DNA from: Eikenella exigua
Lineage (GTDB): Bacteria > Pseudomonadota > Gammaproteobacteria > Burkholderiales > Neisseriaceae
Assembly (NCBI RefSeq): GCF_008805035.1
Contig: NZ_CP038018.1
Location: forward strand, 1-64,000
DNA: 64,000 bases
Direction of reading: 5' to 3'
The translations under genes were made by a program, and so were the position numbers. Every line of letters starts with the position of its first letter. Within the stretch, counting starts at the first letter, position 1. This document shows, piece by piece, positions 34,408 to 43,180 of this stretch. The notes beneath the pieces are model-generated. The model had not been told where the DNA came from. It saw only the letters and a list, made by a program, of their open reading frames with translations, and did not search any database.

Positions 34408-34452
34408 AAAAGGCTACCTGAAAAGCCAATCAAGTATTTCAGGTAGCCTTTT
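34408..34452 (-). terminator. Inverted-DUS terminator after the 34465 gene
   Basis: AAAAGGCTACCTGAAA (34408-34423) pairs with TTTCAGGTAGCCTTTT (34437-34452). On the minus strand it lies 12 bases past the stop codon and ends in T residues. Confidence 0.8.
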
Positions 34453-34464
34453 GATCATTTTGCT

Positions 34465-35220
34465 TCAGCGCTTATGCACTGCCGAAGCAGCTTGCGGTTT
34501 GGCTTCGGCGGGCTTGGCTGGCGGCGGGTTGGTATTAGCCGGCTTGCTGTCTGCGGCTTTTTGTTCGCAATCCATCTGCTGCACCATTTCTTCAAACTGC
34601 CGGCTCACCACTTCACAGCCTTCGGCATCTAATTGCGAGAGGTCGCCGCGTGTGGCTTCTAGCGATTGCAACAGTGCATCGGCCTGGCCGTCGGGGGCTT
34701 GGCGGAAGCAGGCGCGGGCGCGTTGGAAATAGGTTTCGCACACGGGGTTCATGTGGTCGGCAGTGGTGGGCGGCAGGGCGTGCTCCGGTTCGGGGTTGGC
34801 TTCAGCAGCAGTGAGCGGGTCGTCTTCGGTATTGCCGTCCGACACTTCGGGAGTAACCAGCTCAACCGACACAGTAGCTGTTTCGATGCCGGATGCGCTG
34901 CCTGCGGCCGATGCCGAGGCCTGTGAAGCCGCAGTCTCAGCGGCGGGGGCAGGATGTTTGCGGCTGCCGCCTGCCAAGAGCCCGAAGGCGAGCAGCAGGC
35001 AGCCGGCCACTACGGCGGCTACGGCCAACAGCTGCGGTTTTTCACGCACTTGCTGTGGCAGGGTACGCAGTTTTCCCCGCAGTTTCTGCCACTGAGCGCG
35101 CAAGTTTCCCCGCCATTTGGATGGCCGGGCGTTCGGCTTAGCTTGCTGTTTTTGCCGCAGGGCTTGCAGTTTTGCCTGCAGCTGCTGCCGGTATCGTTTC
35201 CAGTCTGGTTTGCCTTGCAT
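34465..35220 (-). CDS. Uncharacterised single-pass membrane protein with four-Cys C-terminal domain
   Basis: From the ATG at 35220 (MQGKPDWKRY) the product is 251 residues; an earlier in-frame start would add 13. The first 62 residues are strongly basic and helical (many Gln, Lys, Arg). A transmembrane helix (about 63-85) follows. An Ala/Ser/Pro-rich linker leads to a helical region (about 155-222) with four cysteines (CETYFQRARAC and GCEVV...MDCEQ), probably disulfide-bonded outside the inner membrane. The tail is Pro/Ala-rich. I recognise no named family. It stands alone downstream of rpoC, in opposite orientation. Confidence 0.7.
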   Translation of the reverse strand: MQGKPDWKRYRQQLQAKLQALRQKQQAKPNARPSKWRGNLRAQWQKLRGKLRTLPQQVREKPQLLAVAAVVAGCLLLAFGLLAGGSRKHPAPAAETAASQASASAAGSASGIETATVSVELVTPEVSDGNTEDDPLTAAEANPEPEHALPPTTADHMNPVCETYFQRARACFRQAPDGQADALLQSLEATRGDLSQLDAEGCEVVSRQFEEMVQQMDCEQKAADSKPANTNPPPAKPAEAKPQAASAVHKR

Positions 35221-35432
35221 GGTAATGAATGTCGATATGGTAAGGAGGCTGTTGCGCATCTTACACGTAAGCTGTGCTGCTCGGGAAGGGCGGCGACAGG
35301 GCTGGGCGATTTTTCCCGAATAGGCGAGCTAATGCCATAAGAAGAGATAAGTGCTTTTGTTATATATGTTTTTTGGATGAAATAGTTATGGTATAACATC
35401 CAATTTGTGCAAACAATCTGCAAAGGAGTTTT

Positions 35433-36167
35433 TATTTTCGCCGTTCATTGTCTACCGTGCTGTTGGCCGGCTTATCAGTGGCCGCGCACGGTCATGAGGT
35501 GTGGATGAATGCTGCGCACACGCATGGCGGCGGGGTGTTGAAGGCCGAACTGAGCTATGGGCACTATCCCGAGTTGGGGCCGATTACTGCCGACCGTTTG
35601 TTGCTGTTTCCCAAGCCACTGCAATTGCTCACGCCACAGGGCAAAATCGATTTGATGCGGCGCGGGCAGCATAATTATCAGTTTGAAATGCCGCGTGCGG
35701 TGGCAGAACCTGACGCAGATGAAAGATGCCACTTATTGCGAGCAAACCAGTATGTTTGGCAAAGCGGTGGTGAACATAGGGCACGAGAGCGCGAGTAAGG
35801 AGCTGATCAGCCGGCTGGTGGGTGATTTGCTGGAGATTGTGCCGTTGCAAAACCCGGCCAACGTGCGCGTGGATAAAGTGTTGCCGGTGCGGGTGTTGTT
35901 CCGTGGCGAGCCGCTACCGGATGCTACGGTGGTGGCCACGTTTGATGGCTTCTCCCACCGCGATCCGGTCGATAAATCACACCGCCTCGAACCACAGGCG
36001 TTCTCCGGCACCACCCGCGCCGACGGCATGGTGAGCACATTCCGCTGCGCCAAGGCAGCTGGAAAGTGCGCGTGGTGCACAAAACCGATTTCGCCGATCA
36101 GGCTGTATGCGACCAGCTGACTGCCTATGCCACGCTAACCTTCGAGATCGGCAGCAGCCATCATTGA
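35433..36167 (+). pseudogene. DUF4198-type periplasmic protein, broken
   Basis: The remains of an exported DUF4198 protein (family linked to periplasmic metal or ligand binding). The signal peptide and start GHEVWMNAAHTHGGGVLKAE are readable from 35448 to about 35700. The frame then changes, with material apparently missing, to NLTQMKDATYCEQTSMFGKA...RVDKVLPVRVLFRGEPLPDATV. A second shift near 36055 leads to GSWKVRVVHKTDFADQA...EIGSSHH and a stop at 36167. The expected ATG also seems lost: TTTTTATTTTCGCC reads as TTTTTATGTTTCGCC with one G deleted, behind AAAGGAG. Three independent lesions argue for a true pseudogene rather than sequencing error. A terminator hairpin still follows. Confidence 0.75.
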
Positions 36168-36224
36168 GTTGGCGGTTTCAGGTAGCCTCAGCCTGCGGGT
36201 TCAAGGCTATTGCTGTATCAATAA

Positions 36225-36259
36225 AAAACAGGGTGGGCAATCTTTGCCCGCCCTGTTTT
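36225..36259 (+). terminator. Intrinsic terminator after the DUF4198 pseudogene
   Basis: AACAGGGTGGGCA pairs with TGCCCGCCCTGTT (one G-T pair), followed by TT. It is not DUS-based. Confidence 0.75.
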
Positions 36260-36366
36260 CGTTTGGTGTTTGATAGAAAGCAGCGTTTATTCTGTTTTCA
36301 GGTAGCCTCTATAAGCCAGCCAAAGGCTACCTGAAAAATGTCGGCGCGGTTTCAGGTAGCCTGCAA

Positions 36367-36813
36367 CTCAGCCTTCCTTACTGTCCACCCGCGGCGCGGT
36401 CAGCCAGGGCAGGTAGCGCCAGGTGTAGAGCAGCAGCGAAGCGGCAAACAGCAGGCCGGAGAGCCACAGGCCGGGCTGGTAGGCGGCGGGGAGCAGATAC
36501 ATCAACACTGCCGTGGCGGCACGCGCCAGCGCAGCGGCTGCCATCAGCCAAAACGCCAGCGGCATGGAGGCGTACCCAGGTGCGTGGCTGTTTCGTCCAA
36601 GTGGCCACTGCTGTGAGCAGGAAGGCCACCATGATGGCGCTGGCATAGCCCCAAATCATTTCGTGGGCATGCCAGAAATAATTGGGCAGCGCGGCCGTGC
36701 CTTGATAGCCGAAGCTTCACAGCAGGATGGAAAGCGTGCCGTAGAGGGCGGCCAGCGGGTAGAAGGGGCGGAAGGCCATGCCCAACGGGATGGTTTTGGG
36801 AAAGCAGATTCAT
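36367..36813 (-). pseudogene. Truncated and frameshifted nnrS (heme/copper membrane protein)
   Basis: On the minus strand the segments PLGMAFRPFYPLAALYGTLS, LPNYFWHAHEMIWGYASAIM and VAFLLTAVATWTKQP match the N-terminus of NnrS, a multi-pass protein linked to nitric-oxide stress and denitrification. A TGA interrupts the frame after GTLSILL. A shift is needed near the start and another before MPLAFWLMAAAALARAATAV. The reading ends after about 145 residues at 36367, whereas NnrS has about 400, so the C-terminal two thirds are gone. Confidence 0.75.
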
Positions 36814-36891
36814 GAGGTGTCGATTTTGATTTTGAGGGTAAGGGTCAAACAGGGAAGGCTACCGGAAAAACAGCGGCAGGCTTTCAGGTAC

Positions 36892-36994
36892 AGCTAAAAC
36901 ACTTATTTCTTCCTACTGCGTTGGCTCATCTTGCCGTATTACTCATACTGTCTGCGGCTTACAGCCTTGTATGAAAAAATAATTGTTTCAGCTA
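36892..36994. mobile_element. Correia-like miniature inverted-repeat element (copy B)
   Basis: About 103 bases with terminal repeats AGCTAAAACACTTATTTCTT on the left and, on the right, the complement of TAGCTGAAACAATTATTTTT. The core is TACTGCGTTGGCTCATCTTG, CCGTATTACTCATACTGTCT, GCGGCTT. The core matches copies A and D; the ends match copy C. It has no coding capacity. It lies between the nnrS remnant and maf. Confidence 0.75.
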
Positions 36995-37022
36995 ATGCTT
37001 TAATTATGCTTGCAATAGTTTT

Positions 37023-37631
37023 TCAGCTAGCCTCGGCAAACGGCGGCACGGGCGCGCCCAATTGGCGCAGCAGCTGCACGGTTTCAAATACAGGCAGCCC
37101 CATCACGCCGCTGAAGCTGCCGGAAAGGTGCGACACAAACACGCCACCGATGCCTTGGATACCGTATGCGCCAGCTTTATCCAGCGGTTCGCCGCTAGCG
37201 ATATAAGCAGTGATTTCCTGTGCGCTCAGCCCTTTAAACCGCACATCGCTGCGCTGTGCCGCTTCCAGCGTTTGCTGGCCGAGCGACACGCACACTGCCG
37301 TCCACACTTGGTGTTCGCGCCCGGAAAGGCTTTCCAGCAGCTCGCGGGCGTGCGCCGCATCGCGCGGTTTGCCCAAAATGGCATTGTCCAGCGCCACCAC
37401 CGTGTCGGCGCTCAACAGCGGCTGTGCCAAGGCAAGGCCGCGTTGCGCCGCCAGCCGGCGTGCTGCCGCGTTTTTCTGCCGTGCCATTCGTGCCACATAA
37501 TCCGCCACCGCCTCGCCCGGCTGCGCCGTTTCGTCGGTTTCCGCCGTCAGCAGCACGGGCTGGAAACCTAATGAAACCAAAATTTCGCGGCGGCGCGGGC
37601 TGGCCGAGGCCAGATAGATGGTGTTGGGCAT
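37023..37631 (-). CDS. maf: Maf-like nucleoside triphosphate pyrophosphatase (YhdE type)
   Basis: Maf proteins hydrolyse non-canonical or methylated nucleotides; YhdE-type members act on dTTP, UTP and m5U/pseudo-UTP. The 202-residue protein has the substrate loop SASPRRREIL (9-18), the catalytic aspartate in SADTVV (D76), and GEPLDKAGAYGIQGIGG (147-163). The DKAGAYGIQG form points to the YhdE subgroup and not to the YceF (m7GTP) subgroup. It is divergent from dnaJ. A DUS variant (TTTTCAGCTAGCCT) overlaps its 3' end. Confidence 0.92.
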   Translation of the reverse strand: MPNTIYLASASPRRREILVSLGFQPVLLTAETDETAQPGEAVADYVARMARQKNAAARRLAAQRGLALAQPLLSADTVVALDNAILGKPRDAAHARELLESLSGREHQVWTAVCVSLGQQTLEAAQRSDVRFKGLSAQEITAYIASGEPLDKAGAYGIQGIGGVFVSHLSGSFSGVMGLPVFETVQLLRQLGAPVPPFAEAS

Positions 37632-37855
37632 GGCGTTTCTTTTCTTTACATAGCTGCGGAAGCCGCTAAGGCTACCTGAAAATCCCGTTTCCCGCGATAG
37701 CTAAAACGGGTGAATTTGTGCGGGCGGGGTGGTGCAGCGGATTCACACGCTGCAACGCCGGCGGGTGGAAGCAAAGTTAATCTGCCATAGAGCTTGTTTT
37801 TCCCGCTCCTGCCCTAATCTTGCGCGGCAAACCGTTTATTTACCCATTAGCAACC

Positions 37856-38980
37856 ATGAGCGATCAAGACTATTATCAAACCCTCGGCGTCTCCCGCGAT
37901 GCTTCCGATGACGAAATCAAAAAGGCCTACCGCAAGCTGGCGATGAAATACCATCCCGACCGCAACCCCGATAATAAGGAAGCGGAAGAGAAATTCAAAA
38001 TCATCCAAAAAGCCTACGAAATCCTTTCCGACCGCGAAAAACGCAGCCACTACGACCAATTCGGCCAGGCCGGCGTAGACGGCAATGCCGGCGGTTTCGG
38101 TGGTTTCGGCGGCGCAGCCGGCTTCGATTTCGGCGATATTTTCAGCCAGATGTTTGGCAGCGGGGGTGGTGCGCGCCAGCAGAACTTCCAAGGCAAAGAC
38201 CTGCGCTACGATATTGAAATCACGCTGGAAGAAGCCGCAGCCGGCAGCAAAAAACGCATCACCATCCCTTCGCACGAAGAGTGCGACATCTGCCACGGCT
38301 CCGGTGCCAAACCCGGCACCTCTGCCACCACCTGTTCCACCTGCCACGGTTCCGGCGTGGTGCACGTGCGCCAGGCCATTTTCCAATTGCAGCAAACCTG
38401 CCCCACCTGCGGCGGCTCCGGCCGTGAAATCAAAGAGCCGTGCGTTAAATGCCACGGTGCAGGCCGCGTGAAGAGCCGCAAAACTCTGGATGTGAACATC
38501 CCCGCCGGCATCGAGAACGAGCAGCCCATCCGCCTCTCCGGCGAGGGCGAGCCCGGCTCGCACGGCGCGCCCGCCGGCGATTTGTATGTGGTGGTGCACA
38601 TCCGCCGCCACGAAATCTTCGAGCGCAACGGGCTGGATCTGCATTGCGAATTGCCCGTGAGCTTCACCATCGCCGCGCTGGGCGGCGAAGTGGAAGTGCC
38701 CACGCTCAACGGCCGCGTGAAGCTGAATATTCCGAAAGAAACCCAAACCGGCCGCCGCATGCGCGTGAAAGGCAAGGGCATGAAATCGCTGCGTTCTTCC
38801 TCTATTGGCGATCTGTATTGCCACATCGTGGTGGAAACCCCGGTCAACCTCACCGAGCGCCAGCGCGAATTGCTGGAAGAGTTTGAAAAAATTTCCACCG
38901 GCCTCGACCGCGCCCAAACCCCGCGCCAGAAATCGTTTATGGACAAACTGCGCGATTTGAAAAACGATTTGTTCGACTAA
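37856..38980 (+). CDS. dnaJ: Chaperone DnaJ (Hsp40)
   Basis: DnaJ delivers unfolded proteins to DnaK and stimulates its ATPase. From [12 protein letters not shown] (37856) the protein has 374 residues. It has a J domain with HPD at 33-35, a Gly/Phe-rich stretch (about 73-105), and four CxxCxGxG zinc repeats ([32 protein letters not shown]). The C-terminal substrate domain is complete. The frame is open 36 bases upstream, but homology starts at 37856; no good ribosome-binding site is seen before it. dnaK is not adjacent. A second J protein, cbpA, is at 55043-56008. Confidence 0.97.
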   Translation: MSDQDYYQTLGVSRDASDDEIKKAYRKLAMKYHPDRNPDNKEAEEKFKIIQKAYEILSDREKRSHYDQFGQAGVDGNAGGFGGFGGAAGFDFGDIFSQMFGSGGGARQQNFQGKDLRYDIEITLEEAAAGSKKRITIPSHEECDICHGSGAKPGTSATTCSTCHGSGVVHVRQAIFQLQQTCPTCGGSGREIKEPCVKCHGAGRVKSRKTLDVNIPAGIENEQPIRLSGEGEPGSHGAPAGDLYVVVHIRRHEIFERNGLDLHCELPVSFTIAALGGEVEVPTLNGRVKLNIPKETQTGRRMRVKGKGMKSLRSSSIGDLYCHIVVETPVNLTERQRELLEEFEKISTGLDRAQTPRQKSFMDKLRDLKNDLFD

Positions 38981-38999
38981 GGCGGCAGCCAAACGCACA

Positions 39000-39041
39000 A
39001 AAGGCTACCTGAAACCCGATAGGGCGTTTCAGGTAGCCTTT
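39000..39041 (+). terminator. Inverted-DUS terminator after dnaJ
   Basis: AAAGGCTACCTGAAAC (39000-39015) pairs with GTTTCAGGTAGCCTTT (39026-39041), followed by CTTTATT. A third, single DUS-like copy lies just beyond. Confidence 0.8.
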
Positions 39042-39308
39042 CTTTATTCAGGTAGCCAGCCGCTTGCCGCGAGCACGTTTTTGCAGTATAACCACCCCGC
39101 GCCACATAAAACAACACCATCATTCATCGGCGCTTCAAGCCACTTTTCCGTTTTCCCAAACTGCCGCCAGCCGCACCGCATCAGCGCGTGTGGCTGAAAC
39201 CGCCGCCTGTTTTTCAGGTAGCCTTTCGGAAATCATTTGCGTGGTCATGACACACGCAAGCCCTTTGGCGCGGCAGCCCCGCTCACCGCATCCGCATAGG
39301 AGAATCTT

Positions 39309-40109
39309 ATGAAGAAAGACCAAACCGGCCATCATTTCCTCGCCCGCCTCGGCAAAACCCGCCTGCGCCCCGGCGGCCGTTTCGCTACCGAATGGCTGAT
39401 CAACCAAACCCGCTTCGCCCCCGATACGCAGGTGCTGGAAGTGGCCTGCAATATGGGCACCACCGCCGTGGGGCTGGCGCAGCGCTTCGGCTGCCACATC
39501 ACCGGCGTGGATTTGGACGAAAACGCGCTGGAGAAAGCCCGGCAAAACATCCGTGTCGCCGGGCTGGAACACCTGGTGCAGGTGCAGCACGCCAACGCCA
39601 CCGAGCTGCCCTTCCCCGACAACAGCTTCGATGTCGTCATCAACGAAGCCATGCTCACCATGCTGCCGCTGGCCAACAAAGAAATGGCCGTGGCCGAATA
39701 CTTCCGCGTGCTCAAACCTGGCGGCGTGTTGCTCACGCACGATGTGGTGGTGAGCGAGCACAACACCGAAGAAGCCGTGGAACGCCTGCGTGACACCATC
39801 CAAGTGAAAGTTACCCCGCTCACTGAAAGCGCCTGGACCGATCTTTTCCACCGCAGTGGCTTCAGCAACATCACCACCATCAGCGGCGGCATGACCCTGC
39901 TTTCGCCCAAAGGCCTGATTTACGACGAAGGCTGGCGGCGCGCCTTCCAAATCGTGAAAAACGCGCTCAAAGCCGAAAACCGCGCCGCCTTCAAACGGAT
40001 GTACCGCACCTTCAACGACCCGGCCAAAACCATGGGCTATATTGCTGTGCACAGCTGCAAAGCTGTCGATGCCGTCAGCCCGGGTGCTGTAGGAGTGCAA
40101 AACAGTTGA
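39309..40109 (+). CDS. Class I SAM-dependent methyltransferase
   Basis: A 266-residue soluble methyltransferase of the Methyltransf_11 type. Motif I is VLEVACNMGTTAVGLA (about 41-56), with the acidic residue of motif II in ITGVDLDENALEKA. Motifs ATELPFPDNSFDVVI and LKPGGVLLTHDVV follow in the expected order. The C-terminal part (FQIVKNALKAENRAAFKRMY) resembles small-molecule or quinone-type methyltransferases, but the substrate cannot be deduced. The ATG is preceded by TAGGAGAA. It is a single-gene unit closed by a DUS terminator. Confidence 0.88.
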   Translation: MKKDQTGHHFLARLGKTRLRPGGRFATEWLINQTRFAPDTQVLEVACNMGTTAVGLAQRFGCHITGVDLDENALEKARQNIRVAGLEHLVQVQHANATELPFPDNSFDVVINEAMLTMLPLANKEMAVAEYFRVLKPGGVLLTHDVVVSEHNTEEAVERLRDTIQVKVTPLTESAWTDLFHRSGFSNITTISGGMTLLSPKGLIYDEGWRRAFQIVKNALKAENRAAFKRMYRTFNDPAKTMGYIAVHSCKAVDAVSPGAVGVQNS

Positions 40110-40135
40110 ATGCCTTGTGCTATGTCAGATGTAGG

Positions 40136-40168
40136 AAAGGCTACCTGAAAGTTTTCAGGTAGCCTTTT
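40136..40168 (+). terminator. Inverted-DUS terminator after the methyltransferase gene
   Basis: AAAGGCTACCTGAAA (40136-40150) pairs with TTTCAGGTAGCCTTTT (40153-40168), with T residues at the end. Confidence 0.85.
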
Positions 40169-40274
40169 GCAATTTGCGATGGCTGTGTTTTGCCGTTATG
40201 GGTTGGCGCGTTTTTGTTGGGAAACCGAGAAAAAACGCATGAGCAAAACTTTTCAGCTATCGCTTTAAGCAGGG

Positions 40275-41078
40275 TTAATTCACACGACTGCCAGAGAAGC
40301 CGACTTCCCGATTAACACTGCCGGGAGGGGTGGTAAAGTTATGTGCTTTACCAGCGATTTCGTTGGCATTCGGGCCGAAGATATTGAGATGGTAATTGCC
40401 GTTTCCTCGGCGTTGGGATTCGGCAACGCCGGCAATGTTGGAATTATGGCGGTCTAAATTACCGGTGCGCAGGGTGATGTCGCCGAAATCCGGCAGGCCG
40501 GTAATTCGGCCGGAGCCCGTACGACCGCCGTAATTGATGCTGTAATCCAACCTGCCGTTGCGTTCATCCGAGCCGGCGAAAGCATGGCCTTGATAACGAA
40601 CGGTACCGGTGGTTGGCAGTTGGTTTTCTTGAGTAAGCGTGCCTTGGATGCTTCTGATCTGGAATTCGTTTGCTCTTGTCGCCGTGCCATCTGGAGCATA
40701 GCGGTTTCTAACGTGCGCACCAACGATAGCGCTATAAGAACGTTTGTACATCTCTAATTGGCCGTCTTCCAAACTACGACCGTTATCTTTCAGTACATAG
40801 TGAAAACCGGTTAGCCTGTTTTGCCAGTTATGGCCGATATCCAACGTGCTGTTATTCCTATAATCCCGACCGTCAATATTGATTGTGTCTGCCACCATAT
40901 TATTACCAGTTCGCAACAATCCGTTACCGTTCTGGTCGTTAATCGCAAGAGAAGGTTTACCGTGCGGCTTTGGTGTAAACGGGTCGGTAATCGCATTGGC
41001 CAGCGAGTTGCCGGCGCTGCCGCAGCCTCCCAAAGCGAGGGCTGTAATCATGATGTAAAGAGTGTGATGTTTTTTCAT
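40275..41078 (-). CDS. Surface lipoprotein of the factor H-binding protein / TbpB-barrel type
   Basis: A 267-residue lipoprotein; lipobox LALGGC, lipidated Cys19. After a short hydrophilic stalk the C-terminal half reads VRYQGHAFAGSD, GRLDYSINYGGRTGSGRI, GNGNYHLNIFGPNANEIAGK. These are the same strand order and signatures as the C-terminal barrel of Neisseria fHbp (TYRGTAFGSDD, KLTYTIDFAAKQGNGKI, SYSLGIFGGKAQEVAG). Such proteins are exposed on the cell surface and bind host proteins; whether this one binds factor H cannot be told. It is divergent from a Slam gene (41463), whose product moves this class of lipoprotein to the surface. AAAGGA lies before the ATG. Confidence 0.85.
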   Translation of the reverse strand: MKKHHTLYIMITALALGGCGSAGNSLANAITDPFTPKPHGKPSLAINDQNGNGLLRTGNNMVADTINIDGRDYRNNSTLDIGHNWQNRLTGFHYVLKDNGRSLEDGQLEMYKRSYSAIVGAHVRNRYAPDGTATRANEFQIRSIQGTLTQENQLPTTGTVRYQGHAFAGSDERNGRLDYSINYGGRTGSGRITGLPDFGDITLRTGNLDRHNSNIAGVAESQRRGNGNYHLNIFGPNANEIAGKAHNFTTPPGSVNREVGFSGSRVN

Positions 41079-41462
41079 GGCGAAATCCTTTCATTTTTCA
41101 GGGAACACTGCTTAAAGCAGAGACAGTATAGCACGCCTCTTGGTAGGAAATATGGGTGAATATTAAAATATTTGGAATTTATAGCGTGATAGCGACAAGC
41201 TTGTTGGTTAATTTTGGCAATAAAAGTTATGTTCTTTTTTTGGATATAAAGTGCATTAAAGAGGACGTGAATGGTTGAGATAAAGCAGCTAACCTGCTTG
41301 AAAACAGAATGGAAATTCGCCATTTTTTCTACAAAACCTACTGTGGAAGAGTGTAATCGTTATAGTTTTCTGTGTTTTACGAATGTTGGTTTAGGTTTGG
41401 TGGGCATACTGAATCCGCTATAATCCGCCCGTTTTATGGATTTGCCTCAAGGAAAGCGTTTA
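41079..41462. promoter_or_regulatory. Divergent control region between the surface lipoprotein and Slam
   Basis: This 384-base AT-rich region has no DUS. Toward Slam, TTTGGT (41396-41401), 17 bases, TATAAT (41419-41424) is a plausible promoter. Toward the lipoprotein, TATACT (complement of 41125-41130) is a possible -10 box without a clear -35. The rest holds no open frame I would call a gene. AT-richness is common upstream of surface-antigen genes. Confidence 0.5.
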
Positions 41463-42902
41463 ATGAGCATACAGAGAAAGCCTTGGCTGGTGGTTGCCTG
41501 CCTGCTGCTGTTGCCTTTTCAGGTGGCCTTAGCCGCACCGCCGGAAGATAGGCTGGCAACCGAGCCAGATACCGGTTTCGACATCACACCTGCTGCCGCG
41601 CCGCAGGCGGAAACCCCGCCCACACCCGCCGCGCCGCCCGACAGGCGCCTGCAAATGAGCCGCGAAGAGCTGCTGCAACGCCCCGAGATGCTGCAACAGG
41701 CGCTCAGCTATGCCGTGCTCACCCACAATGCCGAAGGCGCGGCGCTGTTGCTGCCGATTTATCTTGAACTGCCCGGGCCGCACGATGCGCTGCTGGTGGC
41801 TTTGGCACAGGCGCTGATTGCTCGCGCTGAGGGCGACTACCAACACGCCATCGGCCTCTACCGCGCCGTATTAGCAGCCGACCCCGACATCCCACCCGTG
41901 CGCCTTTCGCTGGCGCAGAGCCTGTTTGAAAACCGTGCCGACAAAGATGCGCGGCAAGAGTTCGAACATTTCCGCCAAACCCCCAATCTCGCGCCCGAGC
42001 TGCAACAGATTGCCGGGCAATACCTCGAAGCCCTGCGCAAACGCGACCGCTGGAGCTTCGGCGGCAGCGTAAACTTTATCAGCGACAGCAATGTAAACAA
42101 CGCCGGCCGCGAGCGCGAAATCCGCACCCCGCGCGGTGTGTGGACGCTGCCCGAGCCTGAATCCGCCCAAGGCTTCGCCTACCGCCTCAACGCCGATCGC
42201 GACTGGAACGTACACGGCAACCTCTACTGGCGGCTCAGCCTCGACGACTACGGCAAATTCTATTGGAACAACCACAAATACGACGACCAAATCGCCCGCT
42301 TCAGCAGCGGCCCCGCCTATAAAACCGCCCGTGTCGAAGCCGCCGTTACCCCCTATTACGAACGCCGCTGGTATGGCACACACAAATACTCGCGCGAAGT
42401 CGGCGTGCGCGCCGAATGGCAATATTGGCTCACCCCGCGCCATAAAATATTGAGCGCGTTAGAAATCGGCGAGCAGCGCCACGACCGCCGCCGCTGGCTC
42501 GACGGCGACAGCTACACCGCTTCCGGCACCTGGCTTTTCGTGCGCCGTCACACCCAATATTTCAGCTTCGGCCTCGATTGGCTGCGTAAAACCGCCGTCG
42601 ACAACAGCGAATCCTATACCCGCAAAGGCCTGCGCCTAGGCTGGACGCAACAATGGGGCTGGGGGCTCACCACCTCCGCCCAAATCAGCGCCGGCCACCG
42701 CAGCTACGACGCCCCCGACCTATTCCGCATCACTCGCCGTGACCACGAGCTTACCGCCAGCCTCTCGCTCTCTCACCGCAAGCTCCAGTTCGCCGGCATT
42801 ACCCCGCAGCTGGTGGCCACCTGGCAGCGCGTAAACAGCAGCCACTTCTTCTACCCCTACCGCAAAGGCAACGTGTTTATCCAGTTTGGACGTTCGTTTT
42901 AG
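41463..42902 (+). CDS. Surface lipoprotein assembly modifier (Slam, DUF560)
   Basis: Slam is an outer-membrane protein that moves specific lipoproteins to the outer leaflet. From MSIQRKPWL (41463, behind AAGGAAAGC) the protein has 479 residues. It has a signal peptide to about residue 24, a Pro/Ala linker, and a periplasmic TPR-like domain (about 45-195, including LYRAVLAADPDIPPVRLSLA). From about 203 follow amphipathic strands of the DUF560 barrel (WSFGGSVNFISDSNVNN, RWYGTHKYSREVGVRAEW). It ends in an aromatic strand with terminal Phe (FIQFGRSF), the signal for BAM insertion. Its pairing with a divergent fHbp-like lipoprotein is the typical substrate-linked layout. Confidence 0.93.
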   Translation: MSIQRKPWLVVACLLLLPFQVALAAPPEDRLATEPDTGFDITPAAAPQAETPPTPAAPPDRRLQMSREELLQRPEMLQQALSYAVLTHNAEGAALLLPIYLELPGPHDALLVALAQALIARAEGDYQHAIGLYRAVLAADPDIPPVRLSLAQSLFENRADKDARQEFEHFRQTPNLAPELQQIAGQYLEALRKRDRWSFGGSVNFISDSNVNNAGREREIRTPRGVWTLPEPESAQGFAYRLNADRDWNVHGNLYWRLSLDDYGKFYWNNHKYDDQIARFSSGPAYKTARVEAAVTPYYERRWYGTHKYSREVGVRAEWQYWLTPRHKILSALEIGEQRHDRRRWLDGDSYTASGTWLFVRRHTQYFSFGLDWLRKTAVDNSESYTRKGLRLGWTQQWGWGLTTSAQISAGHRSYDAPDLFRITRRDHELTASLSLSHRKLQFAGITPQLVATWQRVNSSHFFYPYRKGNVFIQFGRSF

Positions 42903-42924
42903 CAGGGCAGGGCGGTGATGGGAA

Positions 42925-42952
42925 AGGCTACCTGAAAAATTTCAGGTAGCCT
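42925..42952 (+). terminator. Inverted-DUS terminator after Slam
   Basis: AGGCTACCTGAAA and TTTCAGGTAGCCT pair around two bases, 22 bases past the Slam stop. The downstream T-run is absent, so strength is uncertain. The following 180 bases to the next DUS hairpin hold no recognisable gene. Confidence 0.65.
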
Positions 42953-43130
42953 CAAAACGGCGGCGCGGGGCAACGTTGCTTTACCGCGCAGCTATTGCAG
43001 CTCAGCATTGTTAGGCCAATATTTTAAATTTCGCGCCTTTTGAATTTAGCTTCGCAGCAACTCGCATTGTTCGATTGAGCTTTATGGGTCTGATTTGCGT
43101 ATCTATGCTGTCCTAGTTGCCAATATGCTT

Positions 43131-43161
43131 AAAGGCTACCTGAAATTTCAGGTAGCCTTTT
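43131..43161 (-). terminator. Inverted-DUS terminator after the SPOR-protein gene
   Basis: AAAGGCTACCTGAAA directly abuts TTTCAGGTAGCCTTTT. It lies 20 bases past the stop of the minus-strand gene at 43181. Confidence 0.8.
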
Positions 43162-43180
43162 GCTTATTCGCTCAAATCGT

